Source of the DNA: Flavobacterium sp.
GTDB taxonomy: Bacteria > Bacteroidota > Bacteroidia > Flavobacteriales > Flavobacteriaceae
Assembly: GCA_015478765.1 (NCBI GenBank)
Contig: JADMKR010000039.1
Span: forward strand, 1 to 6,993
Direction of reading: 5' to 3'
Length of the DNA: 6,993 bases
The stretch's first letter is position 1, and every line of letters starts with the position of its first letter. The notes beneath the pieces are model-generated. The model saw nothing but the letters and a program-made list of their open reading frames with translations. It did not search any database and was not told where the DNA came from. This document shows, one piece after another, positions 1-6,778 of this stretch. The position numbers and the translations under genes were made by a program.

Positions 1-531
1 TCGGATTTCGGGCACTGGAATTCACTCTCCAACGATACGGTCACTTTAAACGATAAAATAACTGTTTTGGGATTTCCGGGTCAGGACATTGTCAAGAATC
101 GCAGCAATCTCTTTAATCTGAATCTAAAAGTCTATCAGCGGTATCATAAATTTGACGACTTGCAGTTCGTATACGTTTGTCCGATCGGAACAGAAAAAGA
201 AGCCGCAGCTATCGTTGAACAATTTGCAGTGTACAGCGATGTTTCTCATTATAAATTTGTTTTTGCACCGGTATCCGAAATTGCCGATTTCCACCGAAGC
301 CTTAAACTGAAGCAGGAACTCAATGCCGATTTCGGAACTCCGTATGTATATCTGATCGACAAAGAGCGAAATCTTCGCGGGAGAAAGGATGATACCGAAT
401 ACAAAGAAGGTTATAATACTTTTTACATTTCCGAAATCAGCAACGAGATGCTGGATGATTTCAAGGTGATTTTATATGAATACCGCGCCGCACTGAAAAA
501 AAACAATAACGCATCAAAACGCCAGATCTAA
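1..531 (+). CDS. SCO-like thioredoxin-fold protein lacking copper ligands (5' truncated)
   Basis: The reading frame is open from base 1, so the gene starts left of the window; 176 C-terminal residues are visible before TAA at 529-531. The TTG at 67 is not a credible start because a likely beta strand (KITVLGFPG, residues 19-27) spans it. The protein resembles the next gene product, a SCO protein: VLGF matches VLEF, and LIDKERNLRGRKDD (118-131) matches LIDKKGNIRSRKD. By my manual alignment the two SCO copper-binding cysteines fall on I30 and R34 and the ligand histidine on G112, so none survives. The only visible cysteine (C60) sits where SCO has the Asp of its DPE motif. It is probably an envelope-located, non-metal-binding SCO/thioredoxin-like partner in cytochrome oxidase assembly; its role is unknown. 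The stop is 1 nt before the SCO start, indicating one operon. The frame is certain; the family call is moderate. Confidence 0.8.
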   Translation, partial: SDFGHWNSLSNDTVTLNDKITVLGFPGQDIVKNRSNLFNLNLKVYQRYHKFDDLQFVYVCPIGTEKEAAAIVEQFAVYSDVSHYKFVFAPVSEIADFHRSLKLKQELNADFGTPYVYLIDKERNLRGRKDDTEYKEGYNTFYISEISNEMLDDFKVILYEYRAALKKNNNASKRQI

Positions 532-532
532 T

Positions 533-1219
533 ATGTTTAAGAACAAATCATATATCGGCATATCACTGGTTATACTAGTGTTCGGAATTTGGGCAGTGCC
601 TAAAATTGTGGATCGCTTCAAAGACAAAAGTATTGTCGAAGGCGAGCGGTTGGACATGGTATCCGGCAGCGCCAACAATTCGGCAGGTTTGGTCACTATC
701 GGTCCGGCGCCAAAATTCGAACTCACCAATCAGCATGGCCTGAAGGTATCCAATACCGATTATGATGGAAAAGTATATGTACTTGAGTTTTTCTTTACGA
801 GCTGTCCGACAATTTGCCCTGTGATGAATCAGAACATGCTTATTCTTCAGGATAAATTTTTTGGCAATCCCAACTTCGGCATCGCGTCGATTACAATAGA
901 TCCAGAAAATGATACGGCAGATGTGCTTAAAGAACACGCAGAATCTTTGGGTGTCAAATCGTCAAATTGGCATTTCCTTACCGGTGACAAGAAATATATC
1001 TACGATATTTCGAATAAGGGCTTTAATCTGTATGCGGGCGAAAATGCAAATGTGAACGGTGGATTTGAACATTCCGGGCTTTTTGCATTAATTGATAAAA
1101 AAGGAAATATCAGGAGTCGCAAAGATGCCTATGGCAATCCGATTTTATATTATGACGGAATCGAGAAAGAAGGAATCAAAGCGCTCCAGCACGATATTTC
1201 ACTATTGCTTAACGAATAA
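533..1219 (+). CDS. SCO1/SenC family copper chaperone for cytochrome c oxidase assembly
   Basis: The product has 228 residues, normal for the family. An N-terminal membrane anchor spans about residues 7-22, followed by a linker and a thioredoxin-like domain from about residue 57 to the end, which should face the periplasm. The diagnostic metal site is complete: C91 and C95 in SCPTICP, plus H180 in GFEHSG. The conserved DPE is at 123-125. SCO proteins deliver copper to, or reduce the cysteines of, the CuA site in subunit II of heme-copper oxidases; here the role is inferred from family and context. ATG at 533 follows the upstream stop by one base, and the DUF420 gene starts 3 nt after its TAA. 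No Shine-Dalgarno sequence is visible, so translation probably depends on coupling to the upstream gene. The start is well supported because the anchor begins directly after it. Confidence 0.95.
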   Translation: MFKNKSYIGISLVILVFGIWAVPKIVDRFKDKSIVEGERLDMVSGSANNSAGLVTIGPAPKFELTNQHGLKVSNTDYDGKVYVLEFFFTSCPTICPVMNQNMLILQDKFFGNPNFGIASITIDPENDTADVLKEHAESLGVKSSNWHFLTGDKKYIYDISNKGFNLYAGENANVNGGFEHSGLFALIDKKGNIRSRKDAYGNPILYYDGIEKEGIKALQHDISLLLNE

Positions 1220-1222
1220 ACC

Positions 1223-1759
1223 ATGGACAAGACCATTGATAAAAAATATAATGGATGGATAATCGCCGTGTCGGTAGTGGTACCGCTTGTGGTTGCCTTA
1301 CTGTTCTCGGTGAAATTAAAGGATTTTGGATTTGATGTCGAACCTTTAACCTTCTTGCCACCTATTTATGCTACTATCAACGGACTAACGGCGGTGCTTC
1401 TTGTTTTAGGTGTCAATGCAATTCGGCGTGGCAACCAAAAACTTCACGAACGGTTGATGACATCTGCAATCGGTTTATCAGTGCTTTTCCTGGTAATGTA
1501 CGTTGCCTATCACATGACATCCGACTCGACACGATTTGGCGGAGAAGGCGCAATCCGATATGTCTACTTTTTTATCTTACTTTCCCACATATTGCTTTCG
1601 ATCGCGGTTATCCCGTTGGTGCTGATTTCTTACGTACGCGCACTCGCGCAACGATATGACCGGCATCGGAAAATCGCGCGGATAACTTTTCCGATTTGGC
1701 TGTACGTCGCAGTATCGGGCGTTGTGGTTTATTTAATGATATCACCTTATTATGCTTAA
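1223..1759 (+). CDS. DUF420 (YozB/CtaM-like) membrane protein, oxidase maturation
   Basis: A 178-residue hydrophobic protein with about five membrane segments (roughly 12-30, 47-65, 80-98, 112-137, 153-173). It carries the features I associate with DUF420: LPPIYATING near residue 45, an IRRG...H segment with H75, YxxYH with H97, the FGGEG-x-IRYVYF stretch at 105-117, and H122 in the next helix. These histidines lie in or near membrane segments and are candidate heme or copper ligands, although that is inference. The Staphylococcus member CtaM is known to be needed for heme-copper oxidase maturation, and the position directly after a SCO gene fits that role. It begins 3 nt after the SCO stop, and its last 8 nt overlap the next gene. 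The family call is strong; the biochemical role in this lineage is inferred. Confidence 0.9.
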   Translation: MDKTIDKKYNGWIIAVSVVVPLVVALLFSVKLKDFGFDVEPLTFLPPIYATINGLTAVLLVLGVNAIRRGNQKLHERLMTSAIGLSVLFLVMYVAYHMTSDSTRFGGEGAIRYVYFFILLSHILLSIAVIPLVLISYVRALAQRYDRHRKIARITFPIWLYVAVSGVVVYLMISPYYA

Positions 1760-2006
1760 GACTTCTTATAATATCGCTGTTCGCACAATTGGAAGTGTAT
1801 TGCTTCTGCTGTTTATTTTAAATCCGATGCCTGCCATTGCGCAGTGTGCCATGTGCCGTGCGGCTTTGGGAAGTTCCGATAACGATTTGCAGGCAGAAGC
1901 AGTCAACGATGGCATCGTTTATCTCATGATTATCCCATATCTACTGGTGGCCGTAATCGGCATCGTTATTTATAAGAGCCGAAAACAGGCACGTCAGGGT
2001 AAGTAA
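1752..2006 (+). CDS. Small signal-peptide protein with N-terminal CxxC and C-terminal membrane helix
   Basis: An 84-residue protein of unknown function. Residues 1-30 look like a Sec signal peptide (R11, hydrophobic core 15-23, AIA at 28-30), with likely cleavage before Q31. The mature protein would begin with QCAMCRAALG, placing C32 and C35 in a CxxC pair at the extreme N-terminus. A short polar stretch follows, then a single membrane helix at about 56-74 and a basic tail (KSRKQARQGK) expected in the cytoplasm. The cysteine pair would therefore sit just outside the inner membrane and could act in redox chemistry or bind copper or heme. The start overlaps the DUF420 stop by 8 nt (ATGCTTAA), which indicates translational coupling and a shared task in oxidase assembly. 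Signal peptide, helix and overlap are visible; the function is only inferred. If the first segment is not cleaved, it would be a two-helix protein. Confidence 0.82.
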   Translation: MLKTSYNIAVRTIGSVLLLLFILNPMPAIAQCAMCRAALGSSDNDLQAEAVNDGIVYLMIIPYLLVAVIGIVIYKSRKQARQGK

Positions 2007-2012
2007 TTACTT
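2001..2012. other. Perfect 12-bp palindrome across abutting convergent stop codons
   Basis: AAGTAATTACTT reads the same on both strands. It arises because both convergent genes end in a Lys codon AAG followed by TAA, and the stops (2004-2006 on +, 2007-2009 on -) touch. A slightly longer imperfect arm (GGG at 1997-1999, CCC at 2016-2018) could extend a hairpin with a bulge. There is no clear T-tract on either side, so I do not call it an intrinsic terminator. Confidence 0.6.
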
Positions 2013-3404
2013 CAGCCCATCGACGGTAACTTTTACATCTCCCTCGATTTTTAAGAAAGCTATGATAGCCTTGTTGGTGAGCTGGATTTTTTCGAATGAC
2101 ATTTCCCCAACGTTTCCATTCACAAAAACGCCCGGCATAGGCGAGTAGTTCCTAAGATATCCCATCATGCTTTTTCTCGCATCGGCCATGTTGCTGTCAA
2201 TGGAATAACGGCAATGCTGCTGAATTTTATTGAGAATGTAGCCGCTTGCCAACCAATTGGCCGATCGCGCCAATACACTTTTGGTGTCGATCGCATAGTC
2301 CAGCCGGTCAAAATAAATTTCTTTTGTACTGCTGTTGTACTGCGGATATCCGGTCAGGTAAACTGTTCCGTTAATGCTTCCCGTAAGGTCGAGAGCAATG
2401 ACCATTTTTCCACTTTTATGCCATAATGATACTTTGTTTACTTTTACTTTTTTGCTTCCATCGCCAAATTCCTGGCCGGCAAAATTTTTTGTAATTACGG
2501 CCGATGCATCGGCAAATGTGGAAACAGCCGCAATGTGGGCGGTGATATTGTCCGGCATTTTCTTTACCGGTTTCAGCACGATTTTATCCCGACTGAATTT
2601 TGACGTTGGCTTGCTGCCGATAATGGTCTCCATCTGGCATTTCAGTCCCATATCCATCGAAATCTGATCTTTTGCGAGTTTAGCATCCGTGGTATATAAT
2701 TCGGTCGGCACTATCCGAAGCCAGCTTTGATACTCTTCGTTCATTAGAAACGGGTCGCATAATTGCTGCAGCGCATCGAGTACCATCGGCTTAAAGTCCA
2801 TTGAAGATGAGATCGCCTCGTCAATACTTTTCTCAATCGTCGATTTGAACAACCGGACCGCCGGATTAATTACGTAAGTTATCGGAACTTGTTTACCCAA
2901 AACAGTGGTGGTCGGACTCTCATTCCATTCCAACGATTGCAACGTGGTTGTAGTCGACATTTTCCAGTTTGTCAGGCCCACATTGCTTAACAGTGTAACT
3001 CGCCCGCTCATGTTGAACTCCCGAACGTCATACAGCGCTATGCCAAGGCGGTCGGTCCCGATGCGATATTTTATATGCGCCTTGAGAGGCAGGACAGTTT
3101 TTATTTTGCCGCTTTCGTTTGATATCTTCACAGGCGCCAACTTCCAAATTTTGATCTCAATGTCGTCATCGGAAATATTCGAATCGTCATAGATTATCCC
3201 GCTGAATAATTTATTTGTTTGATTTTCGACGTCTTTCAATTTAAGCAATACCGGAATTTTGATGAACGAATATTCGTTTTCATAAACCAACGGTGCAGCA
3301 TTGTCAGGTTCGGGTTTGAGCGATTCGATTTTCTGCACTGATGAGCACGAAAAAAAAAGTAATGCCATTACCAAAGCCCACAGTCGTGTAAGAGTAGACG
3401 TCAT
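2007..3404 (-). CDS. DUF4403 family lipoprotein
   Basis: A 465-residue protein, within the length I expect for DUF4403. Residues 1-19 form a lipoprotein signal (hydrophobic core 9-18) ending in a lipobox-like LFFSC with the lipidated cysteine at C20. The residues after C20 (SSVQK) lack the acidic run linked to surface export in some Bacteroidota, so a periplasm-facing outer-membrane location is the likelier reading. The mature part appears to hold two similar halves, about 48-212 and 287-415. Each opens with a strand-rich segment, has an N.. F.G motif, a K-rich strand followed by SGK, and later an amphipathic helix. This is compatible with a tandem TULIP-like lipid-binding fold, but I cannot verify it. 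The gene is convergent with the respiratory block and divergent from the ABC operon, so it appears to be its own transcription unit. The start is chosen because the signal peptide begins there and a promoter-like box lies 16 bp upstream. Molecular function is unknown. Confidence 0.88.
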   Translation of the reverse strand: MTSTLTRLWALVMALLFFSCSSVQKIESLKPEPDNAAPLVYENEYSFIKIPVLLKLKDVENQTNKLFSGIIYDDSNISDDDIEIKIWKLAPVKISNESGKIKTVLPLKAHIKYRIGTDRLGIALYDVREFNMSGRVTLLSNVGLTNWKMSTTTTLQSLEWNESPTTTVLGKQVPITYVINPAVRLFKSTIEKSIDEAISSSMDFKPMVLDALQQLCDPFLMNEEYQSWLRIVPTELYTTDAKLAKDQISMDMGLKCQMETIIGSKPTSKFSRDKIVLKPVKKMPDNITAHIAAVSTFADASAVITKNFAGQEFGDGSKKVKVNKVSLWHKSGKMVIALDLTGSINGTVYLTGYPQYNSSTKEIYFDRLDYAIDTKSVLARSANWLASGYILNKIQQHCRYSIDSNMADARKSMMGYLRNYSPMPGVFVNGNVGEMSFEKIQLTNKAIIAFLKIEGDVKVTVDGLK

Positions 3405-3420
3405 TGATTTATTTTTGTAG

Positions 3421-3428
3421 CAAATGTA
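3421..3428 (-). promoter_or_regulatory. Candidate -7 box (TACATTTG) for the DUF4403 gene
   Basis: On the minus strand this reads TACATTTG, an exact match to the Bacteroidota TAnnTTTG element. It ends 16 bp before the ATG at 3404, which would give a leader of about 10 nt (A-rich: CAAAAATAAATCA before the ATG). I found no TTG at the expected 19-23 nt further upstream, so the promoter is incomplete by consensus. Confidence 0.5.
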
Positions 3429-3472
3429 CTAAAGGTGTCCTAAATTTCGTTGCCATCTGTAACATTGTGCTG

Positions 3473-3504
3473 TTGAAAACGTCTTATTACCGCTGTTAAA
3501 TTTG
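3473..3504 (+). promoter_or_regulatory. Candidate promoter of the ABC exporter operon (TTG-N21-TAAATTTG)
   Basis: A TTG at 3473-3475 is followed after 21 nt by TAAATTTG at 3497-3504. Both elements and the spacing agree with the primary sigma factor promoters of Bacteroidota (-33 TTG or TTTG and -7 TAnnTTTG). Transcription would start near 3510, leaving a leader of about 33 nt ahead of the ATPase start at 3543. That leader has no Shine-Dalgarno sequence but is A-rich near the start codon (GAACAAACATT). Confidence 0.65.
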
Positions 3505-3542
3505 CAGCAGCCAAACTGCATAAGCCTTACCGAACAAACATT

Positions 3543-4244
3543 ATGATCCAAATCTCCGATCTGCACAAATCCTATAAAACAGGAAACTCTGAATTGCACG
3601 TCCTAAAAGGTATTAACTTCAATGTAAATGAAGGCGAGCTTGTAGCGATCATGGGCTCGTCGGGATCCGGCAAATCAACACTATTGAATATTCTGGGAAT
3701 TTTGGACGAAGCCGATTCTGGTAGTTATATTTTGGATGGCCTTCCGATCAAAAACCTGAATGAAACCGTGGCGTCAAAATATCGGAACCAATTCCTGGGA
3801 TTCGTTTTTCAGTCGTTCAATCTTATTAATTATAAAAGCGCGCTCGACAATGTTGCAATGCCGCTATATTATCAAGGGATCAAACGCAAGGAACGAAATG
3901 AGATCGCGATGAGTTATCTGGAAAAAGTCGGACTCGCATCGCATTCGCACCATTTGCCCAACGAACTTTCAGGCGGGCAAAAACAACGGGTCGCCATTGC
4001 ACGCGCGCTTGCTTCCCGTCCCAAAGTATTGCTTGCCGATGAGCCTACAGGTGCTCTCGATACTAAAACCTCATATGAGGTCATGGAGCTGATTCAGGGA
4101 ATCAACGATGAAGGCAAAACAATTTTAATTGTAACACACGAGCCTGATATTGCGGCGATGTGCAAGCGAAATGTCATACTCAAAGACGGGCTAATCATCG
4201 ACGATGTGTTGGTAACACAGCAAAAAGCAGTGGCTTATGTTTAA
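3543..4244 (+). CDS. ABC transporter ATP-binding protein (MacB/LolD-type)
   Basis: A 233-residue stand-alone nucleotide-binding subunit with every catalytic motif intact: Walker A GSSGSGKST (38-46), Q-loop Q90 in FVFQSFNL, signature LSGGQ (142-146), Walker B VLLADEP with E167, D-loop ALD (171-173) and switch histidine H199 in VTHE. The FVFQSFNL and LSGGQKQRVAIARAL stretches are typical of the MacB/LolD/FtsE group, which powers mechanotransmission-type exporters rather than importers. It should act at the cytoplasmic face, with one copy under each of the two permeases encoded next. In Proteobacterial MacB the ATPase is fused to the permease; here the two are separate genes. It is the first gene of the operon, behind a good candidate promoter. 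Its final 8 nt (ATGTTTAA) overlap the start of the first permease gene. Class assignment is certain; the substrate is not readable. Confidence 0.97.
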   Translation: MIQISDLHKSYKTGNSELHVLKGINFNVNEGELVAIMGSSGSGKSTLLNILGILDEADSGSYILDGLPIKNLNETVASKYRNQFLGFVFQSFNLINYKSALDNVAMPLYYQGIKRKERNEIAMSYLEKVGLASHSHHLPNELSGGQKQRVAIARALASRPKVLLADEPTGALDTKTSYEVMELIQGINDEGKTILIVTHEPDIAAMCKRNVILKDGLIIDDVLVTQQKAVAYV

Positions 4245-5481
4245 TATCGAACGATGGCAGGAAATTTTCCAGGCGATTGCAAAAAATCGGCTGCGGACAT
4301 TCCTGACAGGCATATCGGTTGCGTCGGGAATTTTTATACTGGTAATATTGCTCGGAGTCGGGAATGGTTTGCAGAATGGCATCGAAAAACAGTTCGAGCG
4401 TGATGCTACCGGATTGATTGAGGTGTGGAGCGGAGTGACATCCAAAGAATACAAAGGACTGAATCCGGGCAGGCGCATTCAAATGCACAACAGTGATTAT
4501 GACATGGCTCTGCAAAAGTTCGGTCACCAAATGGATAAAAAATCGGCGTCGGTGAATAATTGGGGCGTCACCATCGTATTTGGTAAAGAAACCGGGAATT
4601 ATCAATATCGCGGCGTATATCCCGAGCATCAGGCGATCGAAAACGCAACGGTGATCGCCGGCCGTTTTATCAATCATAACGACATAGTCAATTTCGAAAA
4701 AGTGGCGGTGATTGGTGCCAAGATAAAATTTGACTTATTTAAAGATGCCGAAGCCGTTGGCCAGGTGATTACCATCAATGGCATTCCGTTTAAAGTCATC
4801 GGTGTTTTTACAGATCCGGCCGGTGAACGCGAAGAAACACGTGCCTACCTTCCAATCGGAACGACCCAGAAGGTTTTTGGCCGGGGCGAAGATATCAGTA
4901 ACATGTTCTATACACTCAACAAACACGAACGTTTTGAAGATGCGGTGGCCGAATCCAATAAATTCACCGAAGATCTAAAGGCATTGCTGCGAAGTAAAAA
5001 CATGGTTGCCCCCGACGATGACAGTGCGATCAATGTGCATAATTCGGTTGAAGACCAAAAACAGTTTTACGACCTGAACCTGTACATTCGATTGTTTTTC
5101 TGGTGGGTCGGAATTTGTACCATCATCGCCGGTGTCGTGGGTGTGAGCAATATCATGCTTATAATCGTAAAAGAGCGCACCAAGGAAATCGGTATCCGAA
5201 AAGCATTAGGCGCGCCTCCCATTTCCATTGTTGCCATGATATTGCACGAGTCCATTTTTCTTACGACGATTAGTGGATTCATCGGCTTGCTCATGAGTTT
5301 ACTACTTCTCGAACTTGTTGGCCCAATGATCGACAGCGAATATTTCCTCAACCCTCAGGTAGATTTTAATATTGCGATTACAACACTGATCTTATTGATC
5401 ATTGCAGGCGCACTTGCCGGATTTTTCCCGGCGTATCGTGCCGCTAAGATTAAACCCATTATAGCACTTAGAGACGAGTAG
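4237..5481 (+). CDS. MacB-like ABC transporter permease, first of a tandem pair
   Basis: A 414-residue permease of the MacB/FtsX superfamily. An amphipathic N-terminal helix (about 4-18) leads into TM1 (22-43). A large periplasmic MacB_PCD-type domain follows (about 45-280) with the AGRF motif at 141-144 and a strand-rich VAVIG...NGIPFKVIGVF region at 156-191. The FtsX domain then has TM2 (286-310), TM3 (330-360) and TM4 (379-400). The cytoplasmic loop KERTKEIGIRKALGA (312-326) is the conserved coupling region contacting the ATPase, and the C-terminus PAYRAAKIKPIIALRDE is the family's usual ending. It overlaps the ATPase gene by 8 nt and ends in TAG one base before the second permease gene. 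The topology suits mechanical drive of a periplasmic adaptor and outer-membrane channel. LolC/E-like lipoprotein release is a less likely alternative, because an adaptor gene follows. Confidence 0.94.
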   Translation: MFNIERWQEIFQAIAKNRLRTFLTGISVASGIFILVILLGVGNGLQNGIEKQFERDATGLIEVWSGVTSKEYKGLNPGRRIQMHNSDYDMALQKFGHQMDKKSASVNNWGVTIVFGKETGNYQYRGVYPEHQAIENATVIAGRFINHNDIVNFEKVAVIGAKIKFDLFKDAEAVGQVITINGIPFKVIGVFTDPAGEREETRAYLPIGTTQKVFGRGEDISNMFYTLNKHERFEDAVAESNKFTEDLKALLRSKNMVAPDDDSAINVHNSVEDQKQFYDLNLYIRLFFWWVGICTIIAGVVGVSNIMLIIVKERTKEIGIRKALGAPPISIVAMILHESIFLTTISGFIGLLMSLLLLELVGPMIDSEYFLNPQVDFNIAITTLILLIIAGALAGFFPAYRAAKIKPIIALRDE

Positions 5482-5482
5482 T

Positions 5483-6748
5483 ATGTTTGACAGAGATAAA
5501 TGGAACGAAATCATCGAAGCACTGACGGCAAACGTATTCCGGACAGTGCTGACCGCGTTCGGAGTATTTTGGGGCATTTTTATTCTCGTCATCCTGCTGG
5601 CGGCCGGAAAAGGCCTGGAGAATGGCGTCAAAAATGGCTTCTCGGGAATTGCGACCAACACTATGTTTATGTGGTCACAAAACACATCAAAGCCTTATAA
5701 AGGACATGCGCTTGGGCGTCGGTATAATTTTAAGAATGCCGATGTAAATGCGCTAAAGCAAAATTTCCCCGATCTGCAGTTCGTGTCACCGCGAAATCAA
5801 CTCGGAGGTTATAACGGTGCCAACAATGTAGTGCGCGGTACCAAAACCGCCGCGTATACTATTTACGGTGATTATCCCGAACTCACCTCTCAGGAGGCAA
5901 TGGACATCATTAAGGGACGCTTTATCAATCATGGCGATATCAATAATAAACGCAAGGTAGCCGTCATCGGACAGGGCGTAATTACCGATTTATATTCGCC
6001 GGCTGAAGAAGTCATCGGGACCTATATAAAAGTAAATGGTGTTAACTTTTTGGTGGTAGGTGTTTATAAGAAAAAAGGAAATAACGGCGGGAATGCTGAA
6101 GAAGGTCAGAAAGAGATTTTTGTCCCGTTTACTACCTTTCAACAGGCTTTCAATTATGGCGATATCGTGGGTTGGATGGCGCTGACCGCGAAAGATGGTG
6201 CGTCGATAACCGAATTGAAAGCCGGTATATTCGAATTCATGAGGTCGCGACATTCGATTCATCCCGATGATGAACGGGCAATCGGAAATTTCGATCTGTT
6301 TCAGGAATATAGCAAAGTCAACGGACTGTTTTTGATATTGAAGTTTATCGCTTATTTCGTCGGGACTTTGGTTCTTTTATCGGGTGTGATCGGAATTTCG
6401 AACATCATGCTGATCGTTGTAAAGGAGCGTACAAAAGAAATCGGTATCCGGCGCGCATTGGGCGCAACCCCGTGGGCAATCCGTTCGCAAATTCTTACCG
6501 AAGCGATTTTCCTGACCATCATAGCGGGAATGGCTGGCATAGCAGTAGCAACCGGATTGTTGGCAGTTCTCAATATGGTACTTGACTCGATGCCGGCCGA
6601 AGATATGATGTTTGCCAATCCAAGTGTGGATCTTTTTGTAGTATTTGTCGCGCTATTAATATTGGTCGGGTCGGGTTTGCTCGCAGGTTTCATTCCGGCT
6701 CAGATGGCAATCAATGTTAAACCGGTCGACGCTTTGCGAACCGAATAA
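5483..6748 (+). CDS. MacB-like ABC transporter permease, second of a tandem pair
   Basis: A 421-residue paralogue of the preceding gene product with the same architecture: N-terminal amphipathic helix, TM1 (22-43), periplasmic domain (about 45-280) with KGRFINH at 144-150, then TM2 (285-312), TM3 (338-366) and TM4 (383-405). The coupling loop KERTKEIGIRRALGA (314-328) is almost identical to that of its neighbour, and the C-terminus ends similarly (IKVNGVNFL-type strand at 182-190, VKPVDALRTE at the end). The periplasmic domains differ much more, including a polar Gly/Asn/Lys-rich stretch at about 196-210 that is absent from the first permease. This suggests an old tandem duplication that specialised into a heterodimer sharing one ATPase. 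It starts 1 nt after the upstream TAG; 30 nt separate its TAA from the adaptor gene. Confidence 0.94.
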   Translation: MFDRDKWNEIIEALTANVFRTVLTAFGVFWGIFILVILLAAGKGLENGVKNGFSGIATNTMFMWSQNTSKPYKGHALGRRYNFKNADVNALKQNFPDLQFVSPRNQLGGYNGANNVVRGTKTAAYTIYGDYPELTSQEAMDIIKGRFINHGDINNKRKVAVIGQGVITDLYSPAEEVIGTYIKVNGVNFLVVGVYKKKGNNGGNAEEGQKEIFVPFTTFQQAFNYGDIVGWMALTAKDGASITELKAGIFEFMRSRHSIHPDDERAIGNFDLFQEYSKVNGLFLILKFIAYFVGTLVLLSGVIGISNIMLIVVKERTKEIGIRRALGATPWAIRSQILTEAIFLTIIAGMAGIAVATGLLAVLNMVLDSMPAEDMMFANPSVDLFVVFVALLILVGSGLLAGFIPAQMAINVKPVDALRTE

Positions 6749-6778
6749 TTTTTTAAATCAGATATAACCAAACATAAC

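Noticed and set aside
67..531. A 154-residue protein starting at TTG 67 as a complete gene
   Set aside because: The frame is open back to base 1 and the upstream codons encode a continuous thioredoxin-like strand, so TTG 67 is an internal leucine and the gene is truncated by the window.
575..937. 120-codon antisense open frame opposite the SCO gene
   Set aside because: The + strand encodes an intact SCO protein with all ligands; the antisense translation has no coherent domain pattern, signal or promoter.
1997..2018. Bidirectional intrinsic terminator at the convergent junction
   Set aside because: The hairpin is short, AT-rich in the centre, has a bulge before the GGG/CCC arm, and lacks a T-tract on either side, so the evidence is too weak.
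2374..2667. 97-codon + strand open frame inside the lipoprotein gene
   Set aside because: The minus-strand DUF4403 frame is continuous with a lipoprotein signal and the expected length; the + frame is a shadow of it.
4195..4677. 160-codon antisense open frame
   Set aside because: It lies opposite the conserved ATPase end and permease N-terminus, resembles no family I recognise, and is best explained as a frame shadow of the permease codons.
4237..6748. Direct DNA repeats between the two permease genes (for example near 5168-5214 and 6418-6467) as a mobile or recombination element
   Set aside because: The similarity is confined to the conserved coupling-loop codons with silent differences and reflects paralogous protein constraint, not a recent DNA duplication.
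6749..6778. Terminator or internal promoter between the second permease and the adaptor gene
   Set aside because: The 30-nt gap starts with a short T-run but has no stem before it and no TAnnTTTG element, so co-transcription is the simpler reading.
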